The notes: generated from the sequence alone by a model not told the origin. Shown: positions 26,537 to 36,448, numbered from the stretch's first letter. The stretch is 64,000 bases of DNA from Marinomonas balearica (GCF_004362145.1 NZ_SNXC01000014.1:248001-312000), one strand, 5' to 3'. Program-made: numbers and translations.

Positions 26537-27391
26537 ATGGATCACTTTCGTTATAAAAAAGTCGACTTACACATGCACTCGTTGGCGTCTGATGGTGTAT
26601 TTGCACCTGCCGAGTTGATGCAAAGAGCGCATGAGCAAAAGCTAGAGGTTGTTGCATTAACAGATCATGACAGCTTAGAGGGCTTAGCAGAAGCGCGCAA
26701 AGTAGCGAATCAGCTGAGCATGCATTTCGTGAACGGTGTCGAGCTATCAGTCCAGTGGAAAGGGATTCCGATTCATCTCGTGGCTTTGGGTTTTGATATT
26801 GATGACGATGCTCTTAATACGGTTGTTGAATCCAATCAAAAAGTCCGAATAGAGCGCGGCAAAACAATTTCCCATCTACTTAAAAAACAAGGTTTACCCG
26901 ATATTTACGATGAAGCCTTAGAAGAAGCTGGAATGAGTCAACTTGGCCGGCCTCATTTTGCGAAAGTGCTCGTGGATAAAGGAATTGTCAAAGACGTTAA
27001 CAAAGCTTTCGATAAATATCTTGGCAATAAAAATTTGGGAGGAAAGCTTCGCCAGGTTTGGCCGGAACTTTCAGATGTGGTTGAACACCTTAAGTCGCAA
27101 GATATGTCGACGATCGTAGCTCACCCTAAACGTTACCCTCTGACGGTTACAAAGTTAAAGCGAATGTTAACGGATTTTAAGACCGCTGGAGGAAATGGGA
27201 TTGAAGTTGTTTCTGGAAACGAGCGACCTGATTCGGTTAGGTTATTGGAGCGCTTATCACGGGAATATGATTTTGATGCATCCGTAGGAAGTGATTTTCA
27301 TGGCCCATTTGGACCTTGGGCTGAGGTTGGCAAATATACCTCCGTTCATGAATCAGAGATTTCACCGATCTGGTATAAGTGGTTGGTTTAA
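26537..27391 (+). CDS. rnm: PHP-domain 5'-3' exoribonuclease (RNase AM, TrpH/YciV)
   Basis: A 284-residue PHP-family metal hydrolase. In E. coli the protein processes rRNA 5' ends and hydrolyses 3',5'-nucleoside bisphosphates. Metal ligands lie in VDLHMHSLASDG near residue 10, LTDHDSLEG near 42, IVAHPKRYPL near 195 and SDFHGPFGPW near 253. yciO follows, and yciB-yciI is divergent upstream, matching the enterobacterial gene neighbourhood. Confidence 0.93.
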   Translation: MDHFRYKKVDLHMHSLASDGVFAPAELMQRAHEQKLEVVALTDHDSLEGLAEARKVANQLSMHFVNGVELSVQWKGIPIHLVALGFDIDDDALNTVVESNQKVRIERGKTISHLLKKQGLPDIYDEALEEAGMSQLGRPHFAKVLVDKGIVKDVNKAFDKYLGNKNLGGKLRQVWPELSDVVEHLKSQDMSTIVAHPKRYPLTVTKLKRMLTDFKTAGGNGIEVVSGNERPDSVRLLERLSREYDFDASVGSDFHGPFGPWAEVGKYTSVHESEISPIWYKWLV

Positions 27392-27492
27392 ACTCTTAGT
27401 CTAAAGTTATTTATTGTTGATTACGTTTTTGAATCAATTTTTGGAATCAAATGTCGACTTCTTTGAATGATATGTAACGCAAGGAGAATGGA

Positions 27493-28113
27493 TTGAGTCA
27501 GTTTTTTCAAGTGCATCCCGACAACCCGCAAGTTCGTCTTATTAAACAAGCTGGCCAAATTGTACGTGATGGCGGCGTCATAGCGTATCCTACCGACAGT
27601 GGCTATTCACTTGGTTGCCATATTGGCGATAAAAAAGCACTGGAAAGAATTCGAACAATTCGAAAACTGGACGACAAGCATAATTTTACACTCGTGTGTC
27701 GAGACCTCTCGGAAATCTCAACCTATGCGAGATTTGACAATGTTATGTATCGTCTTTTAAAGCATAACACCCCAGGCCCATATACCTTTATTTTCAATGC
27801 CACCTCGGAAGTGCCTCGGCGTTTAATGCACCCTAAACGCAAAACAATTGGTATCCGTATTCCCCACAGCAATATTGTTTCAGCATTGTTGGAGGAGTTA
27901 GGTGAGCCGTTAATGAGTGCTTCTCTGATCTTGCCGGGCGACACTGAGCCGATGATGGATCCATATGACATTAGAGAAACGCTGGAGCATCAGCTAGATT
28001 TAGTTATTGACGGTGGGTATTGTGGAATGGAACCGACAACTGTTGTTCATATGGATTCTGAAGAGATTACGATCTCAAGAGTCGGAGCAGGTGACCCAAC
28101 GCCTTTTATGTAG
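27493..28113 (+). CDS. yciO: Sua5/YciO/YrdC-family protein YciO
   Basis: A 206-residue member of the threonylcarbamoyl-AMP synthase superfamily; length and sequence follow E. coli YciO closely (SQFFQVHPDNPQ at the start). TsaC makes the t6A precursor; YciO is a paralogue with weak or unclear activity. The basic nucleotide-binding segments HNFTLVCRDL and KRKTIGIRIP are present. The start is TTG at 27493 after AAGGAG; an ATG four bases upstream is out of frame and stops at once. Confidence 0.92.
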   Translation: MSQFFQVHPDNPQVRLIKQAGQIVRDGGVIAYPTDSGYSLGCHIGDKKALERIRTIRKLDDKHNFTLVCRDLSEISTYARFDNVMYRLLKHNTPGPYTFIFNATSEVPRRLMHPKRKTIGIRIPHSNIVSALLEELGEPLMSASLILPGDTEPMMDPYDIRETLEHQLDLVIDGGYCGMEPTTVVHMDSEEITISRVGAGDPTPFM

Positions 28114-28225
28114 AAAAAGCGCTCTGAATAATGCTGTTAGAAATGTATTGGACAGGTATAATAGCACTAAATTTTTAATTGTTGGTTAACTGGGTTGCTG
28201 AGAAGCATTCCCCCATGAGGTCGTA

Positions 28226-29122
28226 ATGGACGAAAAATTACAGAAAGTACTCGCTAGAGCGGGTTTGGGGTCTCGTAGAGAGATGGAAACTCGTATCCGA
28301 GAAGGTCGAGTTGTTGTTAACGGTGAAGTTGCTACGCTGGGAGACCGCGTTAGCTCAGAAGATCAAATTGAGTTTGATGGATATCCTGTTTCCGTGAGTG
28401 ATGCGGGACAAAATCGTCGAGTCATTATATACAACAAGCCAGAAGGCGAAGTGTGTACTCGAAAAGATCCAGAAGGTCGTCCTACCGTATTTGACCGCTT
28501 GCCAAAGTTACGTGGAGAGCGTTGGATAGCAGTCGGTCGTCTTGATATTAATACATCTGGGCTGCTTCTTTTTACTACAGATGGTGAATTAGCTAACCGT
28601 TTAATGCACCCTTCTACGGAAATTGATCGTGAGTACCTTGTCCGTGTCATGGGTCAGGTAACAGATGAGAATATCGCAACCTTGAAAAAAGGCGTTTTGC
28701 TGGATGACGGTATGGCCAGCTTCTCTGACGTCGTTGACGGTGGCGGGGAGGGCATAAACCATTGGTTCTATGTATGCCTAATGGAAGGTCGTAACCGTGA
28801 AGTGCGTCGTCTGTGGGAGTCTCAAGGGCTGAAGGTAAACCGACTTAAGCGCGTTCGATTCGGCCCTGTATTTTTGCCATCAAAAGCGAAAGTTGGCCGT
28901 TGGGTTGAAATGGAGGATGTTGAAGTAAATGGCTTGTGTGAACTTGTCAATATTCAACCTGCCCCTATTAAGCAGAAAACCAAGCAAGAACAGGAAGATC
29001 TTAAACGTCGTCGTGCAAAACAGGTTCCTGGAAAAGCACGACGGACGAAAGGGTTTGATTGGCAGAGTTCTGATAAACAAGAGTTTAAACCGAAAAAACC
29101 GGGAAAACGCTCGTTTCGATAG
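28226..29122 (+). CDS. rluB: 23S rRNA pseudouridine synthase B
   Basis: RluB makes pseudouridine 2605 of 23S rRNA. The N-terminal S4 domain (about residues 3-48: [21 protein letters not shown]) is followed by the RsuA-type catalytic domain with [20 protein letters not shown]; the catalytic Asp is the one in GRLD, near residue 111. A Lys/Arg-rich tail of about 45 residues, common in RluB, follows. The rnm-yciO-rluB order is conserved. Confidence 0.94.
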   Translation: MDEKLQKVLARAGLGSRREMETRIREGRVVVNGEVATLGDRVSSEDQIEFDGYPVSVSDAGQNRRVIIYNKPEGEVCTRKDPEGRPTVFDRLPKLRGERWIAVGRLDINTSGLLLFTTDGELANRLMHPSTEIDREYLVRVMGQVTDENIATLKKGVLLDDGMASFSDVVDGGGEGINHWFYVCLMEGRNREVRRLWESQGLKVNRLKRVRFGPVFLPSKAKVGRWVEMEDVEVNGLCELVNIQPAPIKQKTKQEQEDLKRRRAKQVPGKARRTKGFDWQSSDKQEFKPKKPGKRSFR

Positions 29123-29145
29123 TTTTGTTGTGAGGTAGAAATCAA

Positions 29146-29607
29146 ATGGGAATGATACGCTGGATCTTAGTGTCACTTGTCGTGCTTGTTTTAGGGTTCT
29201 TTGTGTTTGTTGATATATACAATACTCCGCCAGAGAACTTAGGGGTTGAAAATGGGTTGTTTGCCTCTTGCCCAAATTCCCCGAACTGCGTATCGACTCA
29301 GGCGGATCCGACAGACACGATTCATTATGTTGAACCCATTGTGTATCGCGGATCGATGAAAGACGCTCAATTAAAGATTGAGCAGTACTTTTTAAGCAAA
29401 GGTGATGCACACATAGTAGAGAGCCGATTGGGTTATCTCTACTTGGAAAAATCCAGCGATTTGTTTGGGTTTATCGATGACGTGGAGTTTTACTTTCCTG
29501 AGGCCGACAGTGTGATTCATGTTCGGTCTGCATCGCGCGTAGGTTATGATGATTTGGGTGTAAATACGACGCGAGTTAGACAAGTGCGAGAACTTCTAGT
29601 AAATTGA
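29146..29607 (+). CDS. DUF1499 protein with N-terminal membrane anchor
   Basis: A 153-residue protein with one N-terminal hydrophobic helix (about residues 4-24) and the DUF1499 core. The core includes CPNSPNCVSTQA near residue 42 and the C-terminal SASRVGYDDLGVNTTRVRQV, a pattern typical of the family. Function is not established. It lies between rluB and the RstA-like regulator on the same strand. Confidence 0.9.
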   Translation: MGMIRWILVSLVVLVLGFFVFVDIYNTPPENLGVENGLFASCPNSPNCVSTQADPTDTIHYVEPIVYRGSMKDAQLKIEQYFLSKGDAHIVESRLGYLYLEKSSDLFGFIDDVEFYFPEADSVIHVRSASRVGYDDLGVNTTRVRQVRELLVN

Positions 29608-29649
29608 TTTTACTGGTTTAATAATATCAAAATAGGACGAGGATGGCCC

Positions 29650-30387
29650 ATGAGTGTGGATGATAGTCAATCAATCCTGATCGTTGAAGACGACGAGCGT
29701 CTCGCTTCTTTAACGCAAGAGTATTTGCAAAAGAACGGATTTAAAGCCGAAGTTGAACCAGATGGACGTAATGCCATCGCTCGTATAATAAATGAGCAGC
29801 CATCATTAGTTGTATTGGATTTAATGTTACCTGGAGCTGACGGGTTCACGGTATGCCGAAGTGTTCGTAATGAATACAAAGGCCCAATACTGATGTTGAC
29901 CGCTCGCAGCGACGATGTGGATCAGATTCTTGGGCTAGAAATTGGTGCAGATGATTATGTCTCTAAACCCGCTAAGCCTCGTGTATTGCTTGCGAGGATT
30001 CAGTCACTATTGCGACGCAGTACGCAAGATGTTGATTTAAGCCATTTGGAAAGTAAAGCAGAGCAAACGCTTACTTTTGGTCCATTGGTTGTGGATAATT
30101 CTCGTCGAGAAGCATGGTTAGTAGACGGCAGTAGTTCTGAAAAATCAGAGATTGAGCTTACAAGCGCTGAGTTTGACTTACTTTGGTTGTTGGCAAGCAA
30201 TGCCGGTCGCATCTTAAGTCGAGAAGAAATATTCAGCGAATTGCGTGGTATTGAATACGACGGCCAAGATCGCTCTGTTGATGTTCGAATCTCTCGAATT
30301 CGATCTAAAATTGGGGACGACCCAATTCATCCTCGCCGAATCAAAACGATTCGTAGCAAAGGCTACTTGTTCGTTAAAGAGGTGTAG
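29650..30387 (+). CDS. rstA: OmpR-family response regulator, RstA-like
   Basis: A 245-residue two-component regulator. The receiver domain has acidic residues EDD near 13-15, the phospho-acceptor Asp57 in VVLDLML, and Lys in VSKPAKP. A winged-helix DNA-binding domain follows (about 150-243), ending LRGIEYDGQDRSVDVRISRI then KTIRSKGYLF, which is the RstA pattern. The kinase gene starts 5 bases after its stop. Its regulon here is unknown. Confidence 0.93.
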   Translation: MSVDDSQSILIVEDDERLASLTQEYLQKNGFKAEVEPDGRNAIARIINEQPSLVVLDLMLPGADGFTVCRSVRNEYKGPILMLTARSDDVDQILGLEIGADDYVSKPAKPRVLLARIQSLLRRSTQDVDLSHLESKAEQTLTFGPLVVDNSRREAWLVDGSSSEKSEIELTSAEFDLLWLLASNAGRILSREEIFSELRGIEYDGQDRSVDVRISRIRSKIGDDPIHPRRIKTIRSKGYLFVKEV

Positions 30388-30392
30388 CGAGT

Positions 30393-31925
30393 ATGCGAGC
30401 AGAAGTATGGCGTCTCTATCGTCATTTATTGATAGGTGGAGGGGTCATCGTTGCTTGCTGTTATGCTGCAATTGAGTTTACCCAATATCGATTTGGTATT
30501 GCGGAATACGAACAACACTTATGTTCTGATGCGGAGATAAATGCCGCAGCCCTTCTACTGGTTCCCGGTTATGATCCTTCAGGGAGTCATCTTACTTGGC
30601 GATTTGGTGATAGCGCTAACAAGGTTTCGCTCGACGCCCAAAAAGTCGCCCACCTTATTGCCCAAGAACGCTGGTCTTACAGCTCTAATCGAGACTTTCA
30701 GCTTGTATTAGCAGATGCAGATACTCCGCTGTTAGTGGGAGAAAGCCTTGCTCAGAAAGGCTTCAGCGATCATTTGTTTTCAAGTCAAAATGCTTTTGAT
30801 GCGCTTCTTAGCTCGTCACTAACATTTGATGAAAAGCTTGGGTTACTTGAAAGCTTTAGCTGTGTATCGTCACAGGTCATCGACAGAGTTGACTTTACGC
30901 AGCAAAAGAATTTATTAAGTGCTCATGGGATGGGGTTTGAAACCGCTTACATCTGGTCTCCAAATGGAATGGATAAATCGGTAATGATTGGGCTAGCGCG
31001 TTCTCAAACATTGTCGTTTACCGTTGTGGTTGTGAGTGTTGTTGCCTTGGCAATTGTCATTATGCTGCTGTTGATTTGGCGAGAGCTGGTTACCTTGGAG
31101 GCGAAGCGCAAAACATTCGAGAGTATTACGCGACAAATTGCTCGTGGCCGAAGCGGGTTACCTAAAGGGATTCCCGATAGTTCAGGCACACTTAAAGAGC
31201 TGGCTTACTCGTTTGATTCAATGTCCTCTCATATTCAAAGGCTGTTAAAAGTACAAAGAGAAATGATCAACGCCATTTCTCATGAACTTCGTACTCCGAT
31301 TGCTCGATTGCGGTTTGGGCTAGAAGTAGTAAAAGACGAAATTGATGAGAGTGCACACAATACAATCACTGCGCTCGAAGATGACGTAGAAGAGCTAAAT
31401 ACTCTAGTGGATGAAGTGCTTACGTACGGGAAACTAGAGGAAGGTTCATTGGCTCTTAACTTTGAAAATACAAGTATTCGTCAATTGATTGATGGTATTT
31501 TAGAGCACAATCAGCCTTTGCTAAAACATCTTAATGTTTCGGTATATATCGATGATGATGACGAGGTTATTGCTGATGCGCACCATCTTCATAGGGCGCT
31601 TCAAAATCTAATACTAAATGCATCGAAATATGCAAATGTTGCTATTTCAATTCGCTTCTCGGCGGATGAGTCTCGTTGGCAAGTTGATATTGAAGACGAT
31701 GGTCCTGGAATCGCTTTTGAGGACCGTGACAAAGTGTTTATTCCTTTCCAGCGTTTGGACAATTCACGTACTCGTGCGTCCGGCGGTTATGGGTTAGGGT
31801 TGGCGATTGTTCAGCGAATTGCCTTTTGGCATGGTGGCGCGGTTCTGGTGGATTCGAGCGGGCTAGGTGGAGCGAAATTTAGCTTGATTTGGTCTCGGAA
31901 TCAGCATAGATCATCCGTGTCTTAG
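30393..31925 (+). CDS. rstB: sensor histidine kinase, RstB-like
   Basis: A 510-residue inner-membrane kinase, partner of the regulator 5 bases upstream. Helix 1 is at about residues 10-28; a large periplasmic sensor region of about 170 residues follows; helix 2 is at about 207-228, then HAMP. The dimerisation box is AISHELRTPIARLRFGLE near residue 293 with the phospho-His. ATP-binding motifs are NLILNASKYA, DDGPGIAFEDRD and GGYGLGLAIV. It is longer than E. coli RstB (about 430), mostly in the periplasmic part, so its signal may differ. Confidence 0.92.
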   Translation: MRAEVWRLYRHLLIGGGVIVACCYAAIEFTQYRFGIAEYEQHLCSDAEINAAALLLVPGYDPSGSHLTWRFGDSANKVSLDAQKVAHLIAQERWSYSSNRDFQLVLADADTPLLVGESLAQKGFSDHLFSSQNAFDALLSSSLTFDEKLGLLESFSCVSSQVIDRVDFTQQKNLLSAHGMGFETAYIWSPNGMDKSVMIGLARSQTLSFTVVVVSVVALAIVIMLLLIWRELVTLEAKRKTFESITRQIARGRSGLPKGIPDSSGTLKELAYSFDSMSSHIQRLLKVQREMINAISHELRTPIARLRFGLEVVKDEIDESAHNTITALEDDVEELNTLVDEVLTYGKLEEGSLALNFENTSIRQLIDGILEHNQPLLKHLNVSVYIDDDDEVIADAHHLHRALQNLILNASKYANVAISIRFSADESRWQVDIEDDGPGIAFEDRDKVFIPFQRLDNSRTRASGGYGLGLAIVQRIAFWHGGAVLVDSSGLGGAKFSLIWSRNQHRSSVS

Positions 31926-32015
31926 CGGCAGTTTGTAAAGAAGCTAGTAATGTGAGGCTTAGTGTATTAGCTAGTACAGCTAAGTCGTACAAAGCTAGCT
32001 TCTTACGCTTGCTAA

Positions 32016-32942
32016 TCAAAGCTCGGGAGATAATATCCCTCGTAGGTTTTTAAAACAGGTTTTCTTGGCTGTTGACACCAAATCTTCCATATATGCGTTG
32101 TCTAATTGGTCTTTTCTGATCGCCAGATAAAGCTTGCACCAAACGCCTTCTTCGCCAAGCGACTTTGTTATCACATACTGTCGATTGGTGTATTCCGTCA
32201 ATGCCCAGTTCGGTAGGCAGCTTACACCTCGTCCACTGGCTACGAGTTGCATCATCATAAGTGTGAGTTCGCTGTGCCGAATTTTTGCTGGAGCGATGCC
32301 AGCAGGGTCGAGAAAATGTTTAAAAATATCCAGTCTTTCTGTTTCAACGGGATAGGTAATTAAGGTTTCGTCACTGAGGTCTTGCGGTTCTAAGAACTCT
32401 TTCTTTGCAAGAACGTGGTGTCGAGAGAGTGCGACCAACGATTCGTATTGAAATAATGGAATGTATTCAATGTTAGGCAAATCTTGAGGATCGGAGGTCA
32501 CGACAAGATCTAGGTCTCCACGAGCCAATGCAGGTAACGGCATAAAGCTAAAAGCATTAGAAAGATCCAGTTCTACATCTGGCCAATGCTCACGGAAATG
32601 ATCAATGGTTGGCATGAGCCATTCGTAACAGCTGTGACATTCGATCGCGATATGCAAGCGGCCACTTTCACCTTCAGCAAATCGTTGGATATCTCTTTGT
32701 GCTGAGCGGAATGAAACCAATACATCATCTGCGAGCTGAAGTAGCCTTAATCCAGCACTTGTAAAGCGAACGGGTTTAGTCTTCCTGATAAATAAAGAGC
32801 AGCCTAGTTTTTCCTCTAAATCTTTTAGTTGATGTGATAAGGCGGATTGCGTTAGATGTACGCGTTCGGCTGCTTCCACTAGGCTACCGGTTTCGCGAAG
32901 TGCGGTGAGTGTTTTAAGGTGCCTAACTTCGATGATGCTCAT
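32016..32942 (-). CDS. metR: LysR-family methionine regulator MetR
   Basis: MetR activates methionine-biosynthesis genes using homocysteine. The 308 residues follow MetR closely: IEVRHLKTLTALRETGSL at the start with the helix-turn-helix at about 18-40, and the effector-domain signatures IAIECHSCYEWLMPT and GDLDLVVTSDP. metE, its usual divergent neighbour, is not next to it here; argF lies upstream on the same strand with a terminator between. Confidence 0.93.
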   Translation of the reverse strand: MSIIEVRHLKTLTALRETGSLVEAAERVHLTQSALSHQLKDLEEKLGCSLFIRKTKPVRFTSAGLRLLQLADDVLVSFRSAQRDIQRFAEGESGRLHIAIECHSCYEWLMPTIDHFREHWPDVELDLSNAFSFMPLPALARGDLDLVVTSDPQDLPNIEYIPLFQYESLVALSRHHVLAKKEFLEPQDLSDETLITYPVETERLDIFKHFLDPAGIAPAKIRHSELTLMMMQLVASGRGVSCLPNWALTEYTNRQYVITKSLGEEGVWCKLYLAIRKDQLDNAYMEDLVSTAKKTCFKNLRGILSPEL

Positions 32943-32984
32943 ATTTAAATTTTTTTCGTGAGTTTATTTCAATTAATTAAAGGT

Positions 32985-33018
32985 AAAAAAAGCTCGATAA
33001 GAAAACCTTAGCGAGCTT
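32985..33018 (-). terminator. terminator after argF
   Basis: Read on the minus strand, AAGCTCG and CGAGCTT (33012-33018 / 32990-32996) pair around a 15-base loop that can itself pair (CTTA/TAAG), followed by seven T's. It lies just after the argF stop. Confidence 0.85.
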
Positions 33019-33030
33019 CCTGTTACTTAG

Positions 33031-33936
33031 TTATTTGCAGATCAAAAACTCAAGTAGTGCTTTTTGTGCATGCAAGCGGTTCTCTGCTTCATCCCACACA
33101 ACTGAATCAGGATGGTCTATCACTCCAGCGGATACTTCTTCGCCGCGATGTGCTGGTAAGCAGTGCATGAAGAGTGCATCGTCATGAGCTAAAGCCATCA
33201 ATGCTTCGTTAACTTGAAAGCCTTCAAAATCTTTTTCTCGTTGTGCTTGTTCTTCTTCTTGACCCATAGAGGCGAATACATCGGTTACAACAAGATCTGC
33301 ATCTTTAACCGCCGTTTTCACATCGTTCACAATCGTCACAAAGGCTTTATTTTCGGACATCAAGCTTTCGTTGGGTTCATAGCCTTCTGGGCATGCAACA
33401 ACCAAATTGAAGTTCAGAAGCGCCGCAGCATTGATATAGGAGTGACACATGTTGTTACCGTCTCCTACCCAAACTACTTTCTTACCTTCAATACTTCCAC
33501 GATGTTCCGTATACGTTTGCATATCAGCCAGTAGCTGACACGGGTGGAAATCATCGGTAAGTGCATTAATGACAGGCACCGAAGAGTTCGCAGCAAATGT
33601 TTCAATTTTATCATGTTCGAATGTGCGAATCATGACTGCGTCTACCATACTAGAGATAACTTTAGCGCTATCTTCGATAGGCTCGCCGCGACCCAATTGC
33701 GTATCGCGTGGCGACAAAAAGAGTGCATGTCCGCCAAACTGTGCCATACCCGATTCAAAAGAAACACGCGTGCGGGTAGATGACTTCTCAAAGATCATAG
33801 CTAAGACGCGATTTTTTAACGGCTCGTAGATAACACCTTCTCGTCGCATCTTTTTGAGTTCAATTGCACGAGATATGAGCTGCTTAAATTCTTCGGTCGT
33901 AAGGTCTTTAAGGGTCAAAAAATGCCTTGGCGCCAC
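33031..33936 (-). CDS. argF: ornithine carbamoyltransferase, anabolic
   Basis: This enzyme makes citrulline from ornithine and carbamoyl phosphate in arginine synthesis. The 301 residues have the carbamoyl-phosphate site SSTRTR near residue 54, the HPCQLLAD motif near 130, and the catalytic [11 protein letters not shown] near 260. The start is an ATG with GGAGT upstream. No arc (catabolic) gene cluster is near, which favours the anabolic role. A convincing ArgR box was not found in the 224 bases upstream. Confidence 0.94.
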   Translation of the reverse strand: MAPRHFLTLKDLTTEEFKQLISRAIELKKMRREGVIYEPLKNRVLAMIFEKSSTRTRVSFESGMAQFGGHALFLSPRDTQLGRGEPIEDSAKVISSMVDAVMIRTFEHDKIETFAANSSVPVINALTDDFHPCQLLADMQTYTEHRGSIEGKKVVWVGDGNNMCHSYINAAALLNFNLVVACPEGYEPNESLMSENKAFVTIVNDVKTAVKDADLVVTDVFASMGQEEEQAQREKDFEGFQVNEALMALAHDDALFMHCLPAHRGEEVSAGVIDHPDSVVWDEAENRLHAQKALLEFLICK

Positions 33937-34160
33937 TGCCTGTTACTCCTATGAATGAGTGTTATTTAAAGAAGGAATCGGACAATTTAATACAGACTTT
34001 TATTGGAGTAAAGCAGAACTCGTGAAAACCCTATAAAACTTGGGGTTGTAATTAGGGGCTAAGACCCAATAAACTTCCGCATGAGAAGCACTTTGTCTGA
34101 AATATGTAGGACACGAAGTAAAGTGCGAAAAATTTTAATAATCTACGAGGTTTTAGCATC

Positions 34161-34487
34161 GTGAGTAACACAATTGAAACCATAAAAGAGCAACTTGAGA
34201 ACAACGATATTCTTCTTTATATGAAGGGATCACCTCGTGCACCTCAATGTGGCTTTTCCGCACAGGCAGTACAAGCACTAATGTCATGCGGCGAACGTTT
34301 TGCATTCGTTAATATCTTGGATAACCCTGATATTCGAGCAGAGCTTCCTAAATACGCTAATTGGCCTACATTCCCACAGTTGTGGGTTAAAGGTGAGTTA
34401 GTTGGCGGTTGCGACATTATTGTTGAAATGGCGCAAAACGGTGAGCTTGAGCCGATCATTAAAGAAGCGGCTGCAACTGAAGAATAA
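34161..34487 (+). CDS. grxD: monothiol glutaredoxin Grx4
   Basis: Grx4 carries and transfers 2Fe-2S clusters. The 108 residues hold the monothiol active site CGFS in PRAPQCGFSAQAVQAL near residue 30, and the glutathione-binding WPTFPQLWVKGELVGGCDI. The start is GTG after GAGG at suitable spacing. It precedes the peroxiredoxin gene by 85 bases. Confidence 0.95.
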   Translation: MSNTIETIKEQLENNDILLYMKGSPRAPQCGFSAQAVQALMSCGERFAFVNILDNPDIRAELPKYANWPTFPQLWVKGELVGGCDIIVEMAQNGELEPIIKEAAATEE

Positions 34488-34491
34488 TATT

Positions 34492-34520
34492 TGTTGAACA
34501 AGAACGTATTATGTTCAACA
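34492..34520. repeat. 9-bp inverted repeat after grxD
   Basis: Perfect arms TGTTGAACA (34492-34500) and TGTTCAACA (34512-34520) with an 11-base loop lie just after the grxD stop and before the peroxiredoxin gene. No T run follows. It may be a transcript 3'-end hairpin or an operator. Confidence 0.5.
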
Positions 34521-34572
34521 TAAAGCAATAGAAACGAACTTTAAACGCGTATAAATAAGGGGATTTTATACT

Positions 34573-35196
34573 ATGTCTATTCTAGTAGGTAAGAAAGCAC
34601 CAGATTTCACAACACCAGCAGTATTGGCTGATGGACAAATTGTAGATAGCTTTAGCTTGGCAGAAACGATCAAAGGTAAATACGCAGTCGTATTCTTCTA
34701 CCCGCTTGATTTCACTTTTGTTTGTCCGTCTGAAATCATTGCAATGTCTAACCGCATGGAGCAATTCCGTCAAATGGGTGTTGAGGTTGTTGGTATTTCA
34801 ATTGACTCTCACTTTACTCATAATGCGTGGAGAAATACACCCGTTGAAGAGGGCGGCATTGGCGCAGTTGAATACACTCTTGCAGCTGATATGGATCATG
34901 CCATCGCTAAAGCGTACGGCATTGAATCTGAAGGTGGGGATTCTTATTACCCTGCTGGTGTAGCAATGCGTGCTTCGTTTGTTATTGATAAGAGCGGTAT
35001 CGTTCGTTCTCAAATCGTTAATGACGAGCCTATCGGCCGTAATATGGATGAGCTTGTTCGTATCGTTGACGCTCTTCAGTTCTTCGAAGAGAACGGTCAA
35101 GTATGTCCAGCAGGTTGGAATAAAGGCGATAAAGGCATGGTGAACACGCCTGACGGTGTTGCTTCTTACCTAAAAGACAGCAGTGAGTCACTGTAA
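34573..35196 (+). CDS. 2-Cys peroxiredoxin (AhpC/TSA family)
   Basis: A 207-residue typical 2-Cys peroxiredoxin that reduces peroxides. The peroxidatic Cys is in FTFVCPSEI near residue 51 and the resolving Cys in GQVCPAGW near residue 178. It contains the GGIGAVEYTLAADMD region with a GG-x-G motif common to sensitive-type Prx. No ahpF is next to it, so a thioredoxin-type reductant is likelier. RBS AAGGGG precedes the ATG. A strong terminator follows. Confidence 0.94.
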   Translation: MSILVGKKAPDFTTPAVLADGQIVDSFSLAETIKGKYAVVFFYPLDFTFVCPSEIIAMSNRMEQFRQMGVEVVGISIDSHFTHNAWRNTPVEEGGIGAVEYTLAADMDHAIAKAYGIESEGGDSYYPAGVAMRASFVIDKSGIVRSQIVNDEPIGRNMDELVRIVDALQFFEENGQVCPAGWNKGDKGMVNTPDGVASYLKDSSESL

Positions 35197-35240
35197 TACT
35201 GACGGCTTAAATATATAAATTTATTGCGTTGGTAATTTAG

Positions 35241-35281
35241 AAAAAAACGCGCTTACTTTAAAAAGTAAGCGCGTTTTTTTT
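35241..35281 (+). terminator. Rho-independent terminator after the peroxiredoxin gene
   Basis: GCGCTTACTTT and AAAGTAAGCGC form an 11-bp stem with a two-base loop, flanked by A7 and T8. The flanking runs would also serve the convergent LysR gene. Confidence 0.93.
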
Positions 35282-35312
35282 ATAGCATAATTTCATGCGG
35301 TAACGCGAATGC

Positions 35313-36263
35313 TTATCGGCTTTGCGCTTTGAGATCGTTAGCGACCTCTATCACTTGTTTGCGGAACCAAATATGACTGGCATCGTGGTGCAATAGTGGA
35401 CTCCAGATCATTTTTAACTCGATAGGTGGGATGGTGAAAGGGGGTTCTAAAATAACCAAATCAGGATTATTACGGTTAACCATAGCGACTTTTCTTGGCA
35501 GCGTCGCAATCAAATCTTGTTCCATCGCAAGGTGCATCGCTGTGTGGTAGCTGCGTGTAAATACCCTGATACTACGTTTTTTGCCTTGTGCTTGAAGCGC
35601 TTCGTCGACCCAGCCTAATTTTTGTACGTCAGTAGGATCCATGCCCACACCAACGCCAAACCCCGTTTTACTTACCCAGATATGCTGTGCTTCAAGATAG
35701 GTGTCAAGATTGAAGTTTTGGGTTATGGGGTTGTTGCTCGACATCATGCAAACGAACGTATCATGCCAAACACTTTTTTCGTGAAAAGACTGTGGCAATT
35801 CTTCAAATCGGTTGATTGCCATATCGATTTTGCCAGCTTCGACATCATGAAAGGTTACATCCGAAGGTGTCATTATATCTAATGTAATGCCTGGCGCTTT
35901 TTCACGAAGAAAATTCAATAACCTTGGGATCACGGTAGAAGCAGCGTAATCACTGGCCATAATACGAAAAACGCGCGTAGACGTTTTCTCATTAAAATCA
36001 GCTTCAGGTTGTAATGCTTCTTCTAATTCCAGTAGAACTTTACGGACAATGGGCTGTAAGCGAAGTGCTTTTTCGGTGGGTTTCATTCCCTCGCTGGTTC
36101 TTACCAGTAAAGGATCGCCCATTAAATCTCTTAAACGCTTTAAGCCGTTGCTCATTGCTGGTTGAGTGATGTTTAGCTGATTTGCGGAACGTGTAACGTT
36201 ACATTCTCGTAATAGCACATCCAAATAAATGAGCAGGTTTAGATCAATTTTTTTTATATTCAT
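35313..36263 (-). CDS. LysR-family transcriptional regulator (NodD-like subgroup)
   Basis: A 316-residue regulator with an N-terminal helix-turn-helix (about residues 20-45: NVTRSANQLNITQPAMSNGL) and an effector domain. DPLLVRTSEGMKPTEKA and the C-terminal MIWSPLLHHDASHIWFRKQ place it in the NodD/NahR/LeuO group, like the regulator at 6.9 kb. It is convergent with the peroxiredoxin gene. Target unknown. Confidence 0.88.
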   Translation of the reverse strand: MNIKKIDLNLLIYLDVLLRECNVTRSANQLNITQPAMSNGLKRLRDLMGDPLLVRTSEGMKPTEKALRLQPIVRKVLLELEEALQPEADFNEKTSTRVFRIMASDYAASTVIPRLLNFLREKAPGITLDIMTPSDVTFHDVEAGKIDMAINRFEELPQSFHEKSVWHDTFVCMMSSNNPITQNFNLDTYLEAQHIWVSKTGFGVGVGMDPTDVQKLGWVDEALQAQGKKRSIRVFTRSYHTAMHLAMEQDLIATLPRKVAMVNRNNPDLVILEPPFTIPPIELKMIWSPLLHHDASHIWFRKQVIEVANDLKAQSR

Positions 36264-36448
36264 TTTCGTGATGCAGTGGCTGGTGGGAATAGAATTTATG
36301 AATCTATTTTAGACATAAAAGCGAAAAGTACAAGAGCTAACGCGGCGTATCCTACAATGGAGGGCACTTAAAAAGGCTTTGTTACTTTCGCTATTGTAGT
36401 GTTTACGCTAATGAACTTGGCAAAATTAATGACCGTTTAGAAAGAGCA

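Noticed and set aside
28880-29410. 176-residue frame opposite rluB and the DUF1499 gene
   Set aside because: It lies antisense to two well-supported genes and has no family features.
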